Shown here: piece after piece, positions 27,420 through 40,907 of the stretch
Position numbering within the stretch: position 1 is the stretch's first letter
Layout: every line of letters starts with the position of its first letter
DNA from: Helichrysum umbraculigerum
Lineage: Eukaryota > Streptophyta > Magnoliopsida > Asterales > Asteraceae
Assembly (NCBI GenBank): GCA_949592205.1
Contig: CATIUR010000004.1
Location: 9,427,001 to 9,491,000 of the forward strand
Direction of reading: 5' to 3'
Length of the DNA stretch: 64,000 bases
Notes under the pieces: model-generated
What the model was told of the DNA's origin: nothing
What the model saw: only the letters and a program-made list of their open reading frames with translations
Databases searched by the model: none
Position numbers and translations under genes: made by a program

Positions 27420-28175
27420 GGGGAAGGATCAAGAGGGAAGCTTCAAGATTGGGGGAAGGAGGGAAGCAAACCTCAACAACTCATTTTCCTCCTCTTATAT
27501 ATTCATCCACAATACCCATTTAATCAATTTAAATCTAAAATTCCAAATTAAAGCATGAAATTCAAAGATTCAACAATCAAAAAAATTATAAATCTTCGAA
27601 TTCATCAATCGCAATCATAGATATCTCCAATTCGTCATAATTCTAATTCATCAAAAATTATGAATATTAGAGTAGCTTTTGGGTTTTTGAGTAAATTTTG
27701 ATTTGACAATGAAAACAATAAAATTAAAGGAATTTGATTGTACAAAACTTATAAACAAGTAATTAATCAAATTATGATTGTCATTCCAATTGAATTTTCA
27801 GATTGAAAAAATTCCAGACCGTTAACATTCATCTGGAAAACATGTTAATCAAATTACAACTTAATACTCTTAAACATTCATTTATGATGAATATTAATTT
27901 ATATATGTTATTATACACTATTGAATGTGATAACATAACATTCATCGGTGTATAATAATGTATATGCGTTAACATTCATCGTAAATGAATGTTAACGTGC
28001 TGAAAATATGATTTTGATTAACATGCTTTTGAAATGCATGTTAACGATCTGGGAGATGATTTCAAGTTATTTACAAGTTTGCCACCGCGTTGACTTTTAC
28101 GTTGACCAGAATATGTGGCTAGAAATTGCTTCCCTCCTTCCCCCATTTTTTTACTTCCCTATTGATCTTCCCCCG
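27420..28175. mobile_element. TIR element copy 1 (non-autonomous, 0.76 kb)
   Basis: The left end starts GGGGAAGGATCAAGAGGGAA and the reverse-complemented right end starts GGGGGAAGATCAATAGGGAA. The inverted repeats continue imperfectly for about 55 bp, including GGGGGAAGGAGGGAAGCAA on both sides. The interior is AT-rich, non-coding and full of palindromes built on AACATTCAT/ATGAATGTT. It is inserted next to a (TA)n run, so a target duplication is not readable. Superfamily unknown. Confidence 0.75.
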
Positions 28176-28744
28176 TGAAAGAAAAATAGATAAAAAGATC
28201 ATATGAAATTTTCTACTTATAAGTATTGGCAAAAGATTCGAAGCAAAGTGAAATTAAATACAAAAGTTGTTAATTTGTTAAGAACTTTACAGTGTAGTAT
28301 AATCGCGGATTCGCGATTGGCATCGTACGAACGGCGAGGTTGATTGTTAACTCAACAAGACTAGGCCCAACATGATACTATTATGACTTGAGTTTGGCCC
28401 ATCAGAGCCCGATTTCTATTTTATTTTTAGTTTATTCTTTTAATTTGTTTAGAAGTTATACTCAGGAAAATATTAGATAATTCAGAGGGCATCCCTGAAT
28501 CCCGTTTCATATTTCAATGGTATGCATCCACCCCACTCGTAAAGAACATCAGCACCGGACAAATTATCTGTCCACAACTTAACCACATGCGTTGAGGAAA
28601 GAATTCGAAATTCTAATATGTATATTAATATACAATACGACAATAATAATAATGATATCCAAATTTATAATGACACAAACCTTACAACAAGTGTAAGTTG
28701 ATTATATATCACTACAACAAAGTGTGTGTATATATATATATATA

Positions 28745-30018
28745 GGAGAAGGATCAAGAGGGAAGCATCAAGTTTGAAGGAAGGAGGGAAGCAAATCCTA
28801 ACCACTAATTTTCTCCCACCCTTTTCATACAATAAATAATACATATACAATACCCATTTAATCAAATTTAGTCTAAAATCCAAAATTAAAGCATCAAATT
28901 CAACGATTCATCAATCAAAAATATTATAAACTTTCTAATCCTTCAAACACATTCATACATATCTTCAATTCCTCATGATTTGAAATCATCAAAAATTATG
29001 AATTTTGGGTATAACTTTTGGGTTTTTATATAAAATTTTGTTTTGCCAATGAAAACAATAAAATTAAACGAATTTCATCATACAAAACTTATAAACATGT
29101 AGTTAATCAAATTATGGTTGTCATTAACCATCAAATTTCACAGTTTTTGAAAATATCCAGAACGTTAACATACATTTGCAATGCATGTTAATCAAAATTA
29201 CAAGTAAGATTCTAAAACATTCATATTTGTTGAATATTACCTTATATAAGTTATTATACATAGTTGAACGTTATAACATAACATTCATCAATCTATTACA
29301 ATATATATGAGTTAATATGTATTATAAATGAATGTTATAATGTTCATCAGCATGATTTAACTTAATATTCGTCATAAATGAATGTTAAAGACTCAATGAG
29401 ATGTTAACATGCTTTTATGATGAATATGAGTTATTATACACTAATAACATATATAAGCTAAAATATTCATCATAAATGAATATTTAAATTGTAATTTTTA
29501 TAACATGCATTTTAAATGAGTGTTAACTTTCTGAAAATTTTGATTTTGAGATTTTATTTGTGTTAAACGTAAAATAACTACAAGTTTGTTTGATTATTGA
29601 TGTATATGATCGATATATTTGAATTTTGCTTTATATACATCTCAATTTTGTACTCAATTGAATGAATTTGTGATTTTTTTTATGGGTTTCTACATTTTTC
29701 TTCATGAAATCTATTTTCTAACATTTTTTTTATTGAATCTAATAATTGTTAATCAATCTTGCTCAACAAGTTGTATATTAGTGTTTTTAAATTTATTTTT
29801 GCAAGTTTAAAGCTTTAATTTGATGAATTTAAAATGAAAATCACGTTTTTAGTTGTTTTTGATTAACATGCTTTTGATATGCATGTTAACGTTCTGGGAG
29901 GAGATTTCAAGTTATTTACAAAAATGCCACCGCGTTGACTTTTTAGTTGACCAGAATGTGTGGCTGAGAATCACTTCCCTCCTTCCCTAATTATTTTACT
30001 TCCCCAAGGATCTCCCCC
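28745..30018. mobile_element. TIR element copy 2 (non-autonomous, 1.3 kb)
   Basis: The left end GGAGAAGGATCAAGAGGGAA and the right-end reverse complement GGGGGAGATCCTTGGGGAAG match copy 1. The outer 150-200 bp on each side are clearly related (GCCACCGCGTTGACTTTT near the right end in both). The interior is about 500 bp longer, with more AACATTCAT/ATGAATGTT palindromes. It also sits beside TA repeats and carries no coding frame. Confidence 0.75.
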
Positions 30019-30414
30019 TATATATATATATATCAACTAACAAAATCAAAAAGAACAACTCTAAGATTACCTAATCAAACCTTTAACAAAGAAAATTGAG
30101 CAAATACATACCCGAAACAATAAAAAATTGGAACCCACCATCTTAAAATTAGAGTGTAGACACTGTACAAATAATATCAATAAAGCAAAATTCCTGATTA
30201 TAGGTTTAAAGTGAAGACCCACGAAATTTATGCAAGCATATACAAATTCAAGGTTTATAAGGAAGAATGTTTATGTAAAATTAATTCTCCCATGAAGAAG
30301 ATTGAAAGCTTACTGGAGAAATAGATTGAAAGACACTAACATTCGACAACCTCATATCTTGCAATAAGAACCGACGACACATTTTGTGAGGAAGTCAGAT
30401 GTTAAAGATAAAGT
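30019..30414. other. Intergenic, no gene seen
   Basis: AT-rich sequence between the TIR element and the YY1-like fragment, without recognisable features. Confidence 0.5.
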
Positions 30415-30506
30415 CTTACCTTCTCAAGATTTACCTTTCGTCTCTTTTGAACCTTGTTCTAATATCAAATCTGACATAGAAAAATCCTAGAAACGGTTTA
30501 AGGTGA
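30415..30506 (-). repeat. 92-bp direct repeat, copy A
   Basis: Nearly identical to 31134-31226. The two copies bracket the YY1-like exons. The repeat lacks TG...CA ends, so it is not an obvious LTR. Confidence 0.85.
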
Positions 30507-31133
30507 ATACTTCCTTAAAGCCCCGACATCAATAAACGTTTTTCCACACCCTTCGTAGTTACAAAGGAAAAGAACTTCAGTGGGTTCAGTTGCTACTGCC
30601 TGCTCCATCACTTTCGGTTTCTCTTTCATTGCATTTAATTGAGGCTCTACTCATACAAACACACACAAAAAATCTAATATTATGCCAAAGTAATCGTACA
30701 ATAAATTCGACATATTGAGACTATAACAATGTTGTGGTGAGAATGCTTCCATTATGCACTTATCCTACAATTCATATTGACAATCATTCCATTTGTTGAC
30801 ACAAAATATTCCATCAGAGTATACATTTAGTAACATCAAAACGAATGCGTAGTTTTAATAAAATAACGACTAACCTATGACCCATTTCATCACCAAGCAC
30901 TTGCCACCTGCTGTCACTACATCCTGTGGCACCCTGAATAAATTATTATCTGGTTACAAAACAGGTACAAAACATAAAATTTTAGACAGTAAATTTTGTT
31001 AATTTACTTTTCACAATGATAGTTTGTCAATGATTTCAGTAAGTAGATCTTTAGATCGTCAAAATAGGAAATGATGTAAGGAATTTAATCAAACAGTTGG
31101 TGTGCATTGAGTAAACCCAAACATAAACATAAA

Positions 31134-31226
31134 CTTACCTTCTCAAGATTTACCTTTCGTCTCTTTTGAACCTTGTTCTAATATCAAATTTGACATAGGA
31201 AAACCCTAGAAACGGTTTTAAGTGGA
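31134..31226 (-). repeat. 92-bp direct repeat, copy B
   Basis: The partner of the copy at 30415-30506, differing by a few substitutions. Read on the minus strand it holds a short open stretch, MSNLILEQGSKETKGKS, then a stop and a donor-like GAAG|GTAAG. Confidence 0.85.
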
Positions 31227-32175
31227 ACATGAAAGAAGAAGAGAAAGAAAGATATGAGAGGAGAGAGTGAGAAAATACAGTAGTAGACGTGAATAACCAT
31301 GGATTAGTATAGGTCAATTTAACCAGCACCTTTTATTTGAATATTAAAGCAAAAATCAAATTTGAAGAAGATGAGAAAAAGACTACATATAAAGAACTTA
31401 TATGGAGAAGATAAGACATATGGGTGGCCGGGTGAATTCAACTGCTCCATTTTGGGCGGTGGCACAGAGAAAGAAGCAAGCGTGGTATTGGTTACAGTGT
31501 AAATTAATTATGTTTTAAAGTTTCAAAAAATTGGACGGGCTTTACAAAGAAGATGGGCCAGCTTTTGAAAAAAGAATTATACCAATTTTTATTTAAAAAA
31601 AGGATGACATCAGCGGAAGCAAAACCAACATTAGAGAGGGACAAATCAGCAAAAGTGATGTGAACAGTATTATCAAATTGTATATAAGATAGATTTTTAC
31701 ATAAAATCAACTAAAATAATAAATAAATAAATAAATGTAATATTTGAGTCCGGTTGAATGAAATTGGGCCGGGTCGTGGATCGGAAAACCATCATCATCA
31801 TCATATGAAATATTATGATTATTATGTGTTCCATCGTTTGACCTTTGACCATTCACGATCTCATCAATCAAATTCAGGTGCGTTTGCTAATTTCTTCAAT
31901 TTAGGGCTTTTTGGTTGATCCTTTATGATTAATTCGTCTCAATTATGATACAATTAGCATCAAATAATCTGTATACATTGCGTATAACAGCTAATTTAGT
32001 CTACATTCACTATTGATTGATTGATTGATCGATTGATTGATCTGCACTTAATCTCAACGATTAGGTTTTACTATCTTTCTTTTTTAATGCGTCGTTCTTT
32101 GATTAACTTTTTATGAATTAATTGCAGATTGTAATTAAGTTATTGATCAATCGTATAACTGCTCCAATTTAAATA
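31227..32175 (+). promoter_or_regulatory. Upstream region and 5' UTR (with probable intron) of the golgin gene
   Basis: No coding frame is supported. TTCAG|GTGCGTTTGC near 31876 looks like a donor, and an AATTGCAG acceptor lies at about 32128, so a 5'-UTR intron is likely. No TATA box is certain. Confidence 0.4.
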
Positions 32176-35100
32176 ATGAAGAAGATGGATTTGGTGTCTG
32201 GTTACAAGGTAATTGTTAGATGTTTACTAGTGTATAATATATAATCACATATTTGAATGTAGTATGTATGTACATGTTAATGAGGTTATGTATATTATGT
32301 ACAGGGAGTTGTTGGGCTTGTATTTGGAAACGAGAATTCGAGTTCAAATGAAGATAGGTTAGTTTTCATTTTCGAGGTGTTAGTTTAACAAGCTAATATA
32401 GTTTGATTTGATATATATATTCATTTGCACATCTAGTTGTGTAGTTAAGATTGTTTAAGTACTTCGTACATATTTCGTACATAAACTTATGATAGCTTAG
32501 ATGTTTGTGTTATATATCCTCCGATAACGGCTAAGTAATTGCTAATCCTTGTTTGTTTCAATCCGAACAAATTAAGTTATATGCAATTGCTTATTAAATA
32601 AATGCACTACATACATGATCCTTTGATAACAAAGACCTATTATATTACAGTAAATCTGATTGAAATACCATCTACGTAAGTAGATGATCGGTTTCTTATT
32701 ATTTTTCCTTTCTTGGCTAATGTACTTCATGGTTTTGAATGGTAGTTATGTTGAACGCTTGCTAGATTGTATAAGTAACGGTAAGCTGGTTGAGGATAGA
32801 AGAAATGCTATGGTGGAGCTTCAATCTGTTGTTGCCGAAAGTCATGCTGCCCAGCTTGCTTTCGGAGAAATGGGTGAGTACAGGTTTTCTTATGATAGGT
32901 ATATCTCAGGCATTTATACTGTTCATAACGTGATTTCTTCTTGTCTATTGCAGGTTTTCCTGTACTATTGGGCGTCCTAAAGGAACATGATGATGTTGAA
33001 ATGGTTTGAAGGCTTCTGCCAACAGCTTTTGTTTTTTGGTTGTTATTTTGTAGTTTTTATGCTACACTTAAAAGAATACTTTCTCCTGTTTTATAACTTA
33101 AGTACAGAGATTCGTTGAGCATGTTAGACCCTAGTTAGTCAAGTTTTTTAAGCGTGTTATTTGTGTACATCAAGTTTCTTAACCATAGTGTTGTGTGTTT
33201 AACTATCCTTCCTGCAATGATTCTCTCCATTTATGTCCACCCTCTAACTTGCCACCATGAAACACCACACTACATTCTATACAAGCTTTAAAAATCTTTT
33301 CTGCATCTGTACTTACGGATTACGTCCTTTCTTTTGCTTTATATCTATGGTATAACCACTTTCAACTAATAGTGATATATATTGATGAATTGTTAAAGGT
33401 TCGAGGGGCCCTAGAAACTCTTGTGAGTGCATTAACACCAATTGCTCATGCGAAACTGCCTCCAAATGAGGTTCAACCAGCTCTGATGAACACTGATCTT
33501 CTATCAAGGGAAGGGCAAAGCATTTCACTTCTTTTAAGCCTGTTGGTATGGCTTCATCTTGATCTTATCATACCTCAAAGAATGAATTATGGAATTCCTT
33601 TACAGTTCTGCGATTAACAGTCAAGTTTTTTACAGGGAGAGGATGACTTTTATATAAGATATTATACACTGCAACTTCTAACTGCCCTATTAACGAATTC
33701 TCCCATTAGGTACGTGTCTCCATCCACTTTTCTTGGCCCAATTCTTAGATATATTTTATGGGTACTGATGGGTTGGAAAGAATACTAAGGTCTTCTTCAG
33801 GTTACAGGAAGCCATTCTTACCGTCCCTCGTGGTATAACTCGACTTATGGACATGCTTATGGACCGAGAGGTATGGACTGGTATAACCGTGGAAGTTTTC
33901 ATACTTGTGTGATGTTTCTTTGTCGTTAAACACGATGTTGGTCATCTTGTAGGTCATAAGAAATGAGGCCTTGTTACTTCTCACCTACTTGACTCGAGAA
34001 GCAGAGGTAGTGTTTCCCCTATTTATTGTCAACTTCTTTATCTAGTAATAAAGTAAAGTTTTTTATAATGTTCCCCTTAATTTTCTTTGATCACTTAACT
34101 AGGAAATCCAAAAAATTCTGGTCTTTGAGGGTGCTTTTGAGAAGATTTTCAGTATTATTAAAGAGGAGGGAGGTTCTGAAGGTGGTGTTGTTGTGCAGGT
34201 GATTAGTTGATATATACTAATGGTCTTTGCTCGATTTATGAGTGTCTAATTCTGTTCGTATATGTGACCTCACAGGACTGTCTTGAATTGTTAAATAATC
34301 TTGTCCGCAACAATTCATCTAATCAGGTTTGAGTTTCTTCTTTTTAATTATCTATTTGTATCAAGTTTTACATTCATTCTGTTGCCTTTTACCGCTTTAT
34401 AAATGTTGTGTAGGTGTTGCTGAGGGAGACTATAGGCTTTGACTCATTGGTATCAATTTTGAAGCTCCGAGGAACCACATACAGCTTTACTCAGCAAAAG
34501 GTCATACTTCAAATGGTTATTAGTTTGTTTAGCATATTCCATAATCATCCCTTTACTTGTTCTAACTCTTTTGATTAAATTGGTGCCTATAGACAATCAA
34601 TCTACTGAGTGTCCTGGAAACAATTAGTTTGCTGCTGAATGGAGGTCTGGAAACTGATCCTTCGAGCAAAAGTAATAGATTGGCAAACAAAACAATTCTT
34701 GTTCAGGTTCGTTTCAGTACTTCAGATGTCATTCATTTATTGCGTAGACTTTATGCATCATCATCACTCATTTTATTCTTTTTATCTGCTATTGTAGAGA
34801 AATGTTTTGGACCATCTACTAATGCTAGGTGTTGAAAGTCAATGGGCCCCTGTTGCTGTACGTTGTGCGGTAAGATAATTTCTTCCACATGCAGTCATTA
34901 GGTTCATAGCAGTTGATGTGGTTTCATAACATATAACAATTCTAACTCGCATTACTGATATAACATGGTCAGGCCTTTCAATGCATAGGTGATTTGATTT
35001 CTGGACATCGTCAGAATCTTGATGCCTTTGCAAGTAAATCTCTTGGTGATGAGCCAGAGGTTGAGCCAGCTCTGAATTCAATTCTTAGAATAATCTTAAG

Positions 35101-35400
35101 GACTTCAAGCATGCAAGAGTTTATCGCAGCTGATTATGTTTTTAAGCGCTTCTGTGAGGTTGGTAATATATACGATTTCATATACAGATCTTCGCATTAC
35201 TTCTACATAGTATCGTATAACCAACTTCAATTTGCTATATCAGCAAAATCGTGACGGTCAAACGATGTTAGCATCTACTCTTATCCCTCAGCCTATGTCA
35301 ATGACTAATGCTCGATTTGAGGAGGATGTGAACATGTCTTTCGGAAGGTATAACTTCGTTGCGAGTGGGCACCAAACTCTCTCTCTCTCTCTCAAACACA

Positions 35401-35440
<40 letters not shown>

Positions 35441-37411
35441 AACACGTACACACCCAAACCAAATTATGTTGAATATTGTTTTATGTTGCAGCATGCTATT
35501 GCACGGCCTTGCCATGAGTGAACATGACGGTGACCTTGAGGTAACGCTAACTCAAATATGCCCAATAGCTTCTTATTAATTCATTTATTTACTTTTATAT
35601 ATCAGCCGGTCTTATTTCATATGGTTATTATTATGCAGACTAGTTGCAGGGCTGCTAGTGTTCTTTCTCATGTAATGAAGGATAATATTCAATGCAAAGA
35701 AAAGGTACGTGGGTTCATGCTACAGATATATCTTGCTGCTTATGAGTAACTGCTATTCAAATTAAAAAAATTCTTTCACATCCATGCAGGTTTTACAAAT
35801 TAAATTTGAGTCATCAATGTCGTCATTAGGTTCTGCCGAACCACTATTGCATCGTATGGTAAAATATTTGGCTCTTGCATCTTCCAAGAAGGGTAAAGAT
35901 GGAAAATCGACCACTCCAAGAAACTCATATTTCCAACCAATAATCTTAAAACTGCTCGTCACCTGGCTCTGTGATTGCCCAACTGCGGTGCAGTCTTTCC
36001 TGGATTCACGTCCTCATTTAACATATTTAATTGAGTTGGTTTCAAATGGTGAGTCAACTGTGTGTGCCAGGGGTTTGGCTGCTGTTCTTTTAGGGGAATG
36101 TGTCATCTATAATAAAAGCACCGAGTCTGGAAAAGATGCTTTTGCAATAGTCGATTCCATAAGTCAAAAAGTCGGACTTACATCTTACTTTTTGAAGCTT
36201 GATGAGATGCAAAAAAGCTTTTTATTTTCATCTGAAAAGCCAGCTCAGACACGTAAACCGTTAACAAGATCAAATGCTAATAGTATGACAGAGATGGAAG
36301 ATATTGATGAAAATGAAACAACTGATAACCGGAATGAGGACCATCCAATGCTTGCTTCAATGTTTGACTCCCAATTTGTCAACTTCATCAAGAATTTGGA
36401 AGGTGGTATCAGAGAGAATATTGTGAAAATATACAGTCATCCAAAGAGCAATGTGTCCGTTGTGCCTGCAGAATTGGAACAGAGGAAAGATGAAAATGAC
36501 AAGGACTATATCAAGCGACTGAAATCTTTTGTGGAGAAGCAATGCTCCGAGATACAGGTAATTTGCGTAATTACTTGTTGATAATTATTTCTTCTAATTT
36601 ATATAGAGGTAATAAACTTTGGTCTGATTTCTGATTTTGGTAAGCGCTTTATTTTTAACTATACCGTCAGATTTTAAAAAAATACCAGATCTTTAAAAAA
36701 AGTTCATTTAAGGTATGTCAGAAAAAGGTCAACATAGTCAAAGTTATCAAATCATATAAATTAGACTAAAGGTCCTTACCTTTTTAGGCAGTAACCTTTT
36801 TTTTTTTAATTCTTATGAGGAATTTGCTTCTTAATCTGTCGAACCTGTTATTACAGGACCTTCTCAATAGAAATGCAACATTGGCCGAGGACCTAGCCAA
36901 TACCGGTGGAGGTGGTTCATCCCACAGTGAACCTAGACAGACCAGTGGCTCAGACAGAGTACAAATAGAGACTCTGAGAAGAGATCTTCAAGAAGCCATC
37001 CAACGACTTGAAATGCTAAAAACTGAAAACACGAATATTCAAAGTGAGGCGTCATCTTACAAAAACTTGGCTGAAAAAATGGAAACTGATCTGAAGAGCC
37101 TCTCGGATGCATACAATAGTCTGGAACAAGCAAACTATCATTTAGAAATGGAAGTGAGGGCATTGAAAAGTGGTGGGGCCACTCCAAGTGTAGATATCGA
37201 GAAAATAAAAGAAGAGGCAAGAGAGGAAGCACAGAAAGAGAGTGAAGCAGAGCTGGGTGATCTGCTTGTTTGTCTTGGTCAAGAACAGAGTAAAGTAGAG
37301 AAATTGAGTGCGAGATTGATGGAGTTGGGAGAAGATGTTGATGTTTTGCTTGAAGGTATTGGAGATGATACGGGACTCCCAGATGATGACGATGATGAAG
37401 AAGAAGATTGA
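32176..37411 (+). CDS. GC6: Golgin candidate 6 / p115-Uso1-like vesicle tether (MAIGO4)
   Basis: Nineteen exons join in frame to 918 residues, close to the Arabidopsis protein (about 914). Exons: 32176-32208, 32305-32357, 32746-32873, 32954-33003, 33399-33545, 33636-33709, 33801-33870, 33953-34006, 34103-34198, 34276-34326, 34414-34500, 34593-34706, 34798-34869, 34973-35158, 35244-35347, 35492-35540, 35639-35704, 35790-36557 and 36857-37411, all with GT-AG introns. The N-terminal two thirds is the armadillo-like Uso1/p115 head (GVVGLVFG, NEALLLLTYLTREAEEIQKI, GVESQWAPVAVRC). The last about 190 residues are coiled coil (SLSDAYNSLEQANYHLE, DLLVCLGQEQSKVEKLSARL) with an acidic tail DDDDDEEED. 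The protein tethers ER-derived COPII vesicles at the cis-Golgi; loss in Arabidopsis disturbs storage-protein export (maigo4). Nothing is missing. Confidence 0.96.
35379..35440. repeat. (CT)n(CA)n microsatellite in GC6 intron 15
   Basis: CT units pass into about 18 CA units inside the intron between exons 15 and 16. Confidence 0.95.
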
Positions 37412-38459
37412 TCATTATTATTTATTATTTAAGTAAACTAAAATGTTAAGCAACCTTGGGTGTCCCAGTGCATATTGATCAGAGTAGAAGGACACTCTTC
37501 TCTGAGACAGATTCGGTGGGTAGATGTGTTGAAGAAGTCCAACAAGTTAAGGAAAACAAAGTTAACTAAAGCTAAAAACTTGTATTTTGGTTTTCATCGA
37601 CTTCTAATTTGCGTGAAGTGTACAGATTGTCATTGTTATATCGATAGTGGGAAGTTTATAAGTTTCTACTATTCTTTTATCTAAAGAAATTTGGCTATTA
37701 TGCATACTACATTATGATGTCCTCCTACGTTATTTTACATTATGATGTCCTACGTTATTTTACTCTCATCTCCATATTGCGAAGAAATTGTGTATACTGG
37801 AAAAATTTGGTTATAATGCACACTACATTATGATGTCCTAAATTACTTTTACTCTCATCTCCATATTGTGAAGATATTGCTTAAATCCTTCAATATAAAG
37901 CCGTCTAAAATCAAAATGGAATCGTCATATTGTTTAGGTAACAGCCAAAATATGTCCAAGTATGATTTGTTAATCCACTAGGACTTCTGATTTTCTTAAC
38001 TTCTCTACTATAATAAGAACTTTATGTAATAACCACTAGAATAATGGTAAACACTAGCACGTTGCAATAATTCAAATATGTTTTCTAACAAAACGATTCG
38101 TAGTGTCGAACATTTCAAGTGTCCTTTAACTAATTTGGCCCATTTCGTTTTTTGCTAAGCCCCTGCTAGTTTGGTGAGAAAGATGTAACAGAAGATAACA
38201 CCTGGTACGGAAATGGATAGAAATTGTCCAACTCTAGTACTTAAATGAGTTCAAAACATGATACTCTATTAACCTTTACAAGAAAACGAAGAGATTGATA
38301 GAACTCTAAGCAAATTTTTACCATGTGATGGTGGATATCAGTAGCCAAATAGAAGATTGACCAAGTACACTCATATCAGTATGAATAAGCAACAAAACTG
38401 TTAAGGTCATAAAGTATTAGCCTTTTAACTTGAGCAATCATAGTACTAGAAGACCATCT
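37412..38459. other. Convergent intergenic region between GC6 and CSN5
   Basis: The two genes end tail to tail about 1.05 kb apart, so both 3' UTRs fall here. At about 37690-37875, a segment with CACTACATTATGATGTCCT ... TACTCTCATCTCCATATTG occurs as a partial tandem duplication of about 100 bp. No gene is seen. Confidence 0.6.
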
Positions 38460-40738
38460 TCAAGATTGAACCATAGGCTCAGGGCCTGATGACTCTGGCT
38501 GTGATTTGTTGGATTGACGAACTGAGTTAAACAGAATGTCCTTGATAACCTAATAAATATTAACGCCCATTAGTCAAAATATCATTCAGTAAACCGAACT
38601 AATAACTTAAGAAAGTGAACCTACCTGTGACATCAAACCGTGAACCTGCTCCACAGTAATCTTTGCACTATCACGTGTAATTTTGGCAAGTTGTGATTCT
38701 TCCTGTAGTTAGAATAAGATCACAAAAACTCATTTTATATCATATATTTGTATGGGCAAAATACATAAAACATGTTACACACTGACCTCTTTCTTTCTTT
38801 GAGGGGGTGCTACGAGAGGACCAAACCGTGAATGGGACAGTTGACCTTCTGCTTGCTCAAGTTTTTCAGCTGCATGACAAGAAAGTAGAAAATCAGATTT
38901 AAATTCCAGACCATACTTAACCTACTTGAGTCTCATGTATAAACATGAAAGAAGGACATATTATACTAATAATAATAATAAAGTACCAAGATCTGATATT
39001 TGTCCTGCAACATAGTCACCATTCCCAAGCAAAGGAGACGATGAAAGGGTATTCACCCAATACTTGTTCCAAAGAAGATCCAACAAGTGACAATCAAGAG
39101 ATGACTTAAAATAAGTGACGTCCAGCGAGTAATACTGTTAACCAAATAAACAAATTAGTCGACACTAAAGTACTCAAAAAACTATCAGCGGATGGTAAAA
39201 CTGACCTGTTTACAATGAACACCAAAGTCTTCAATCTTGTTAAGAGGGATGGTCTGATATTCAGAAACAGGCTCATCTGATGGCTTATATCCCTCTGGGT
39301 ATGTTCTAAATGCACCAATCTCAACTTTACCAGCAGAAACGGTCCTTGTTGGGTCAATAACAACAGCCAGAAAAGGCTCCTGATACTGCTGGTTTAACAT
39401 TTGTGTAGAAACATCAATACCTGACAACCAGCATCCATAACCAGGATGTGAATGGTACCACCCAACAACATTTTCTAGTCTACCTGCCTGCATCGTAAAT
39501 GATAATCAAAATCAGATAAACAGAGGTAAGAAAAACGGCTGTAGGAAATGGTGTTTCGATGTGCTTTTCAGCCAAGTTACACATTACTCATGAAAACAGT
39601 CACATTTACAACAACTTGATATCCATTGACAGAATAACAACACCCAATTGCATAGCTATATCCAAATGCACATTTAAAAATAATGTACACTCACGAGATT
39701 ATGGGAATTTACGTGAGGCTCTAACAAAATCTAAAATCAACAAACAATCAATCCACATAAAAAAAATCAATAATAACAAATTACGTGTGTATATCAGCAC
39801 ACACACACACACACAAGCTCAAATATTGGTAAGAACAGTAAGAACTACTCGAATATCACACTTCGAATCATATAAGTGAACAACTCACAAGCTCGATCAT
39901 TGCATTATATTTACAAAATCATACAGATGATATGTGGCATTTGTGCGATTCGATGACTTTCATGCCCAAAAGTTTATCAAACAGATCATCAATATAAAGA
40001 TATACAATTGTCATGTTTGTGAACTTATCGACTCATACAACTGAATTCATGAATTTTCATCAGTTCCTCCTAACCACTATAATACTAAATATATTACAGC
40101 ATAAATAAAACAAGCATATAACATATCATATACATGGATAAATAAACTTTGACAGTAATGTTGTTAGGGTTTAACAAAATCTAAAAACCATAACAAACAA
40201 TCAATCAACAGAATCAAAATCAAACAATAAACATATAGCTTTCACATACATGTAGGCATAGACACACACACTTACTATCAAGAATTTGCAAAATTAGGGT
40301 TAGGGTTTAACAAAAAAAAATAAAAAATTATACCTGTTTATTAGTCTGGGAATACTCAACCATATACTCATAAGCATCAGCTTGAGCATTAACCCTAGTT
40401 TCAGTTCCTTCAACTGGTAAAGCAAATGCATCCATCACAATAATCGCATCACCATCAGTTTTACCTTGCATTAACCCCATGACTTCAATGGTTCCACCTG
40501 ACCGAGCATGGACCACCATCTTAAGTAAAGCTAAAGCTGAGATCTTTACTCTTTTGAAAAAGTGGGGATCGTTAGCCCATGGTTTATCTTGTTGGAATTT
40601 GGCTTGTGCGGATTCATCGTAGTAAAAGATGGAATCGGATTCGGAAGATTGATGGGTTTCCATTGTTACGATGTTGTTCTCGAGTTCCCATGTTTGTTGT
40701 GCCATCGCCGCCGATGATGAGAATGAGTAGGGATCCAT
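38460..40738 (-). CDS. CSN5: COP9 signalosome subunit 5 (JAB1/CSN5, deneddylase)
   Basis: Six exons on the minus strand, 40738-40334, 39487-39206, 39134-38987, 38869-38787, 38702-38625 and 38549-38460, join in frame to 361 residues, the usual CSN5 length. The MPN+ domain has a full JAMM metal site: Glu85 (EVMGLMQGK), His147 and His149, and Asp160 in HSHPGYGCWLSGID. Downstream are GNGDYVAGQISDLAEKLEQAEGQ and the C-terminal helix region (KITVEQVHGLMSQVIKDILFN). CSN5 is the zinc metalloprotease subunit that removes NEDD8 from cullins in the nucleus and cytoplasm, controlling cullin-RING ubiquitin ligases in light and hormone signalling; it is active only within the complex. The first intron is about 850 bp. 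All key residues are present. Confidence 0.97.
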
Positions 40739-40907
40739 TGTTGTTGTTTCGATTCAGGGGTTTGCGAAAGAAGAAAAAAAGGACTATTCGTGCCGATTAT
40801 ATATTCCGAAAAACTTTTTGTTCGAGGAATTAAGGTTTTTATTATATTATAAATCAAATAAATAAAATATAAAATATGAGTGAATTACATAAATTACCTT
40901 TTGAAAC

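Larger units (their letters stand above)
30415..31226 (-). pseudogene. YY1: Fragment of a plant YY1-type C2H2 zinc-finger gene
   Basis: On the minus strand, an acceptor at about 30934 opens a short exon reading VPQDVVTAGGKCLVMKWV (about 30933-30881). A second exon at about 30648-30506 reads KEKPKVMEQ ... TEVLFLCNYEGCGKTFIDVGALRKYS. This matches the N-terminal KWVPQDVV module and first half of zinc finger 1 of plant YY1 (known from Arabidopsis YY1, recalled not searched). The frame breaks in the middle of finger 1 exactly where a 92-bp direct repeat begins, and all other fingers are missing. Intron-like sequence is kept, so it is not a processed copy. It cannot encode a working DNA-binding domain. 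Confidence 0.75.
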
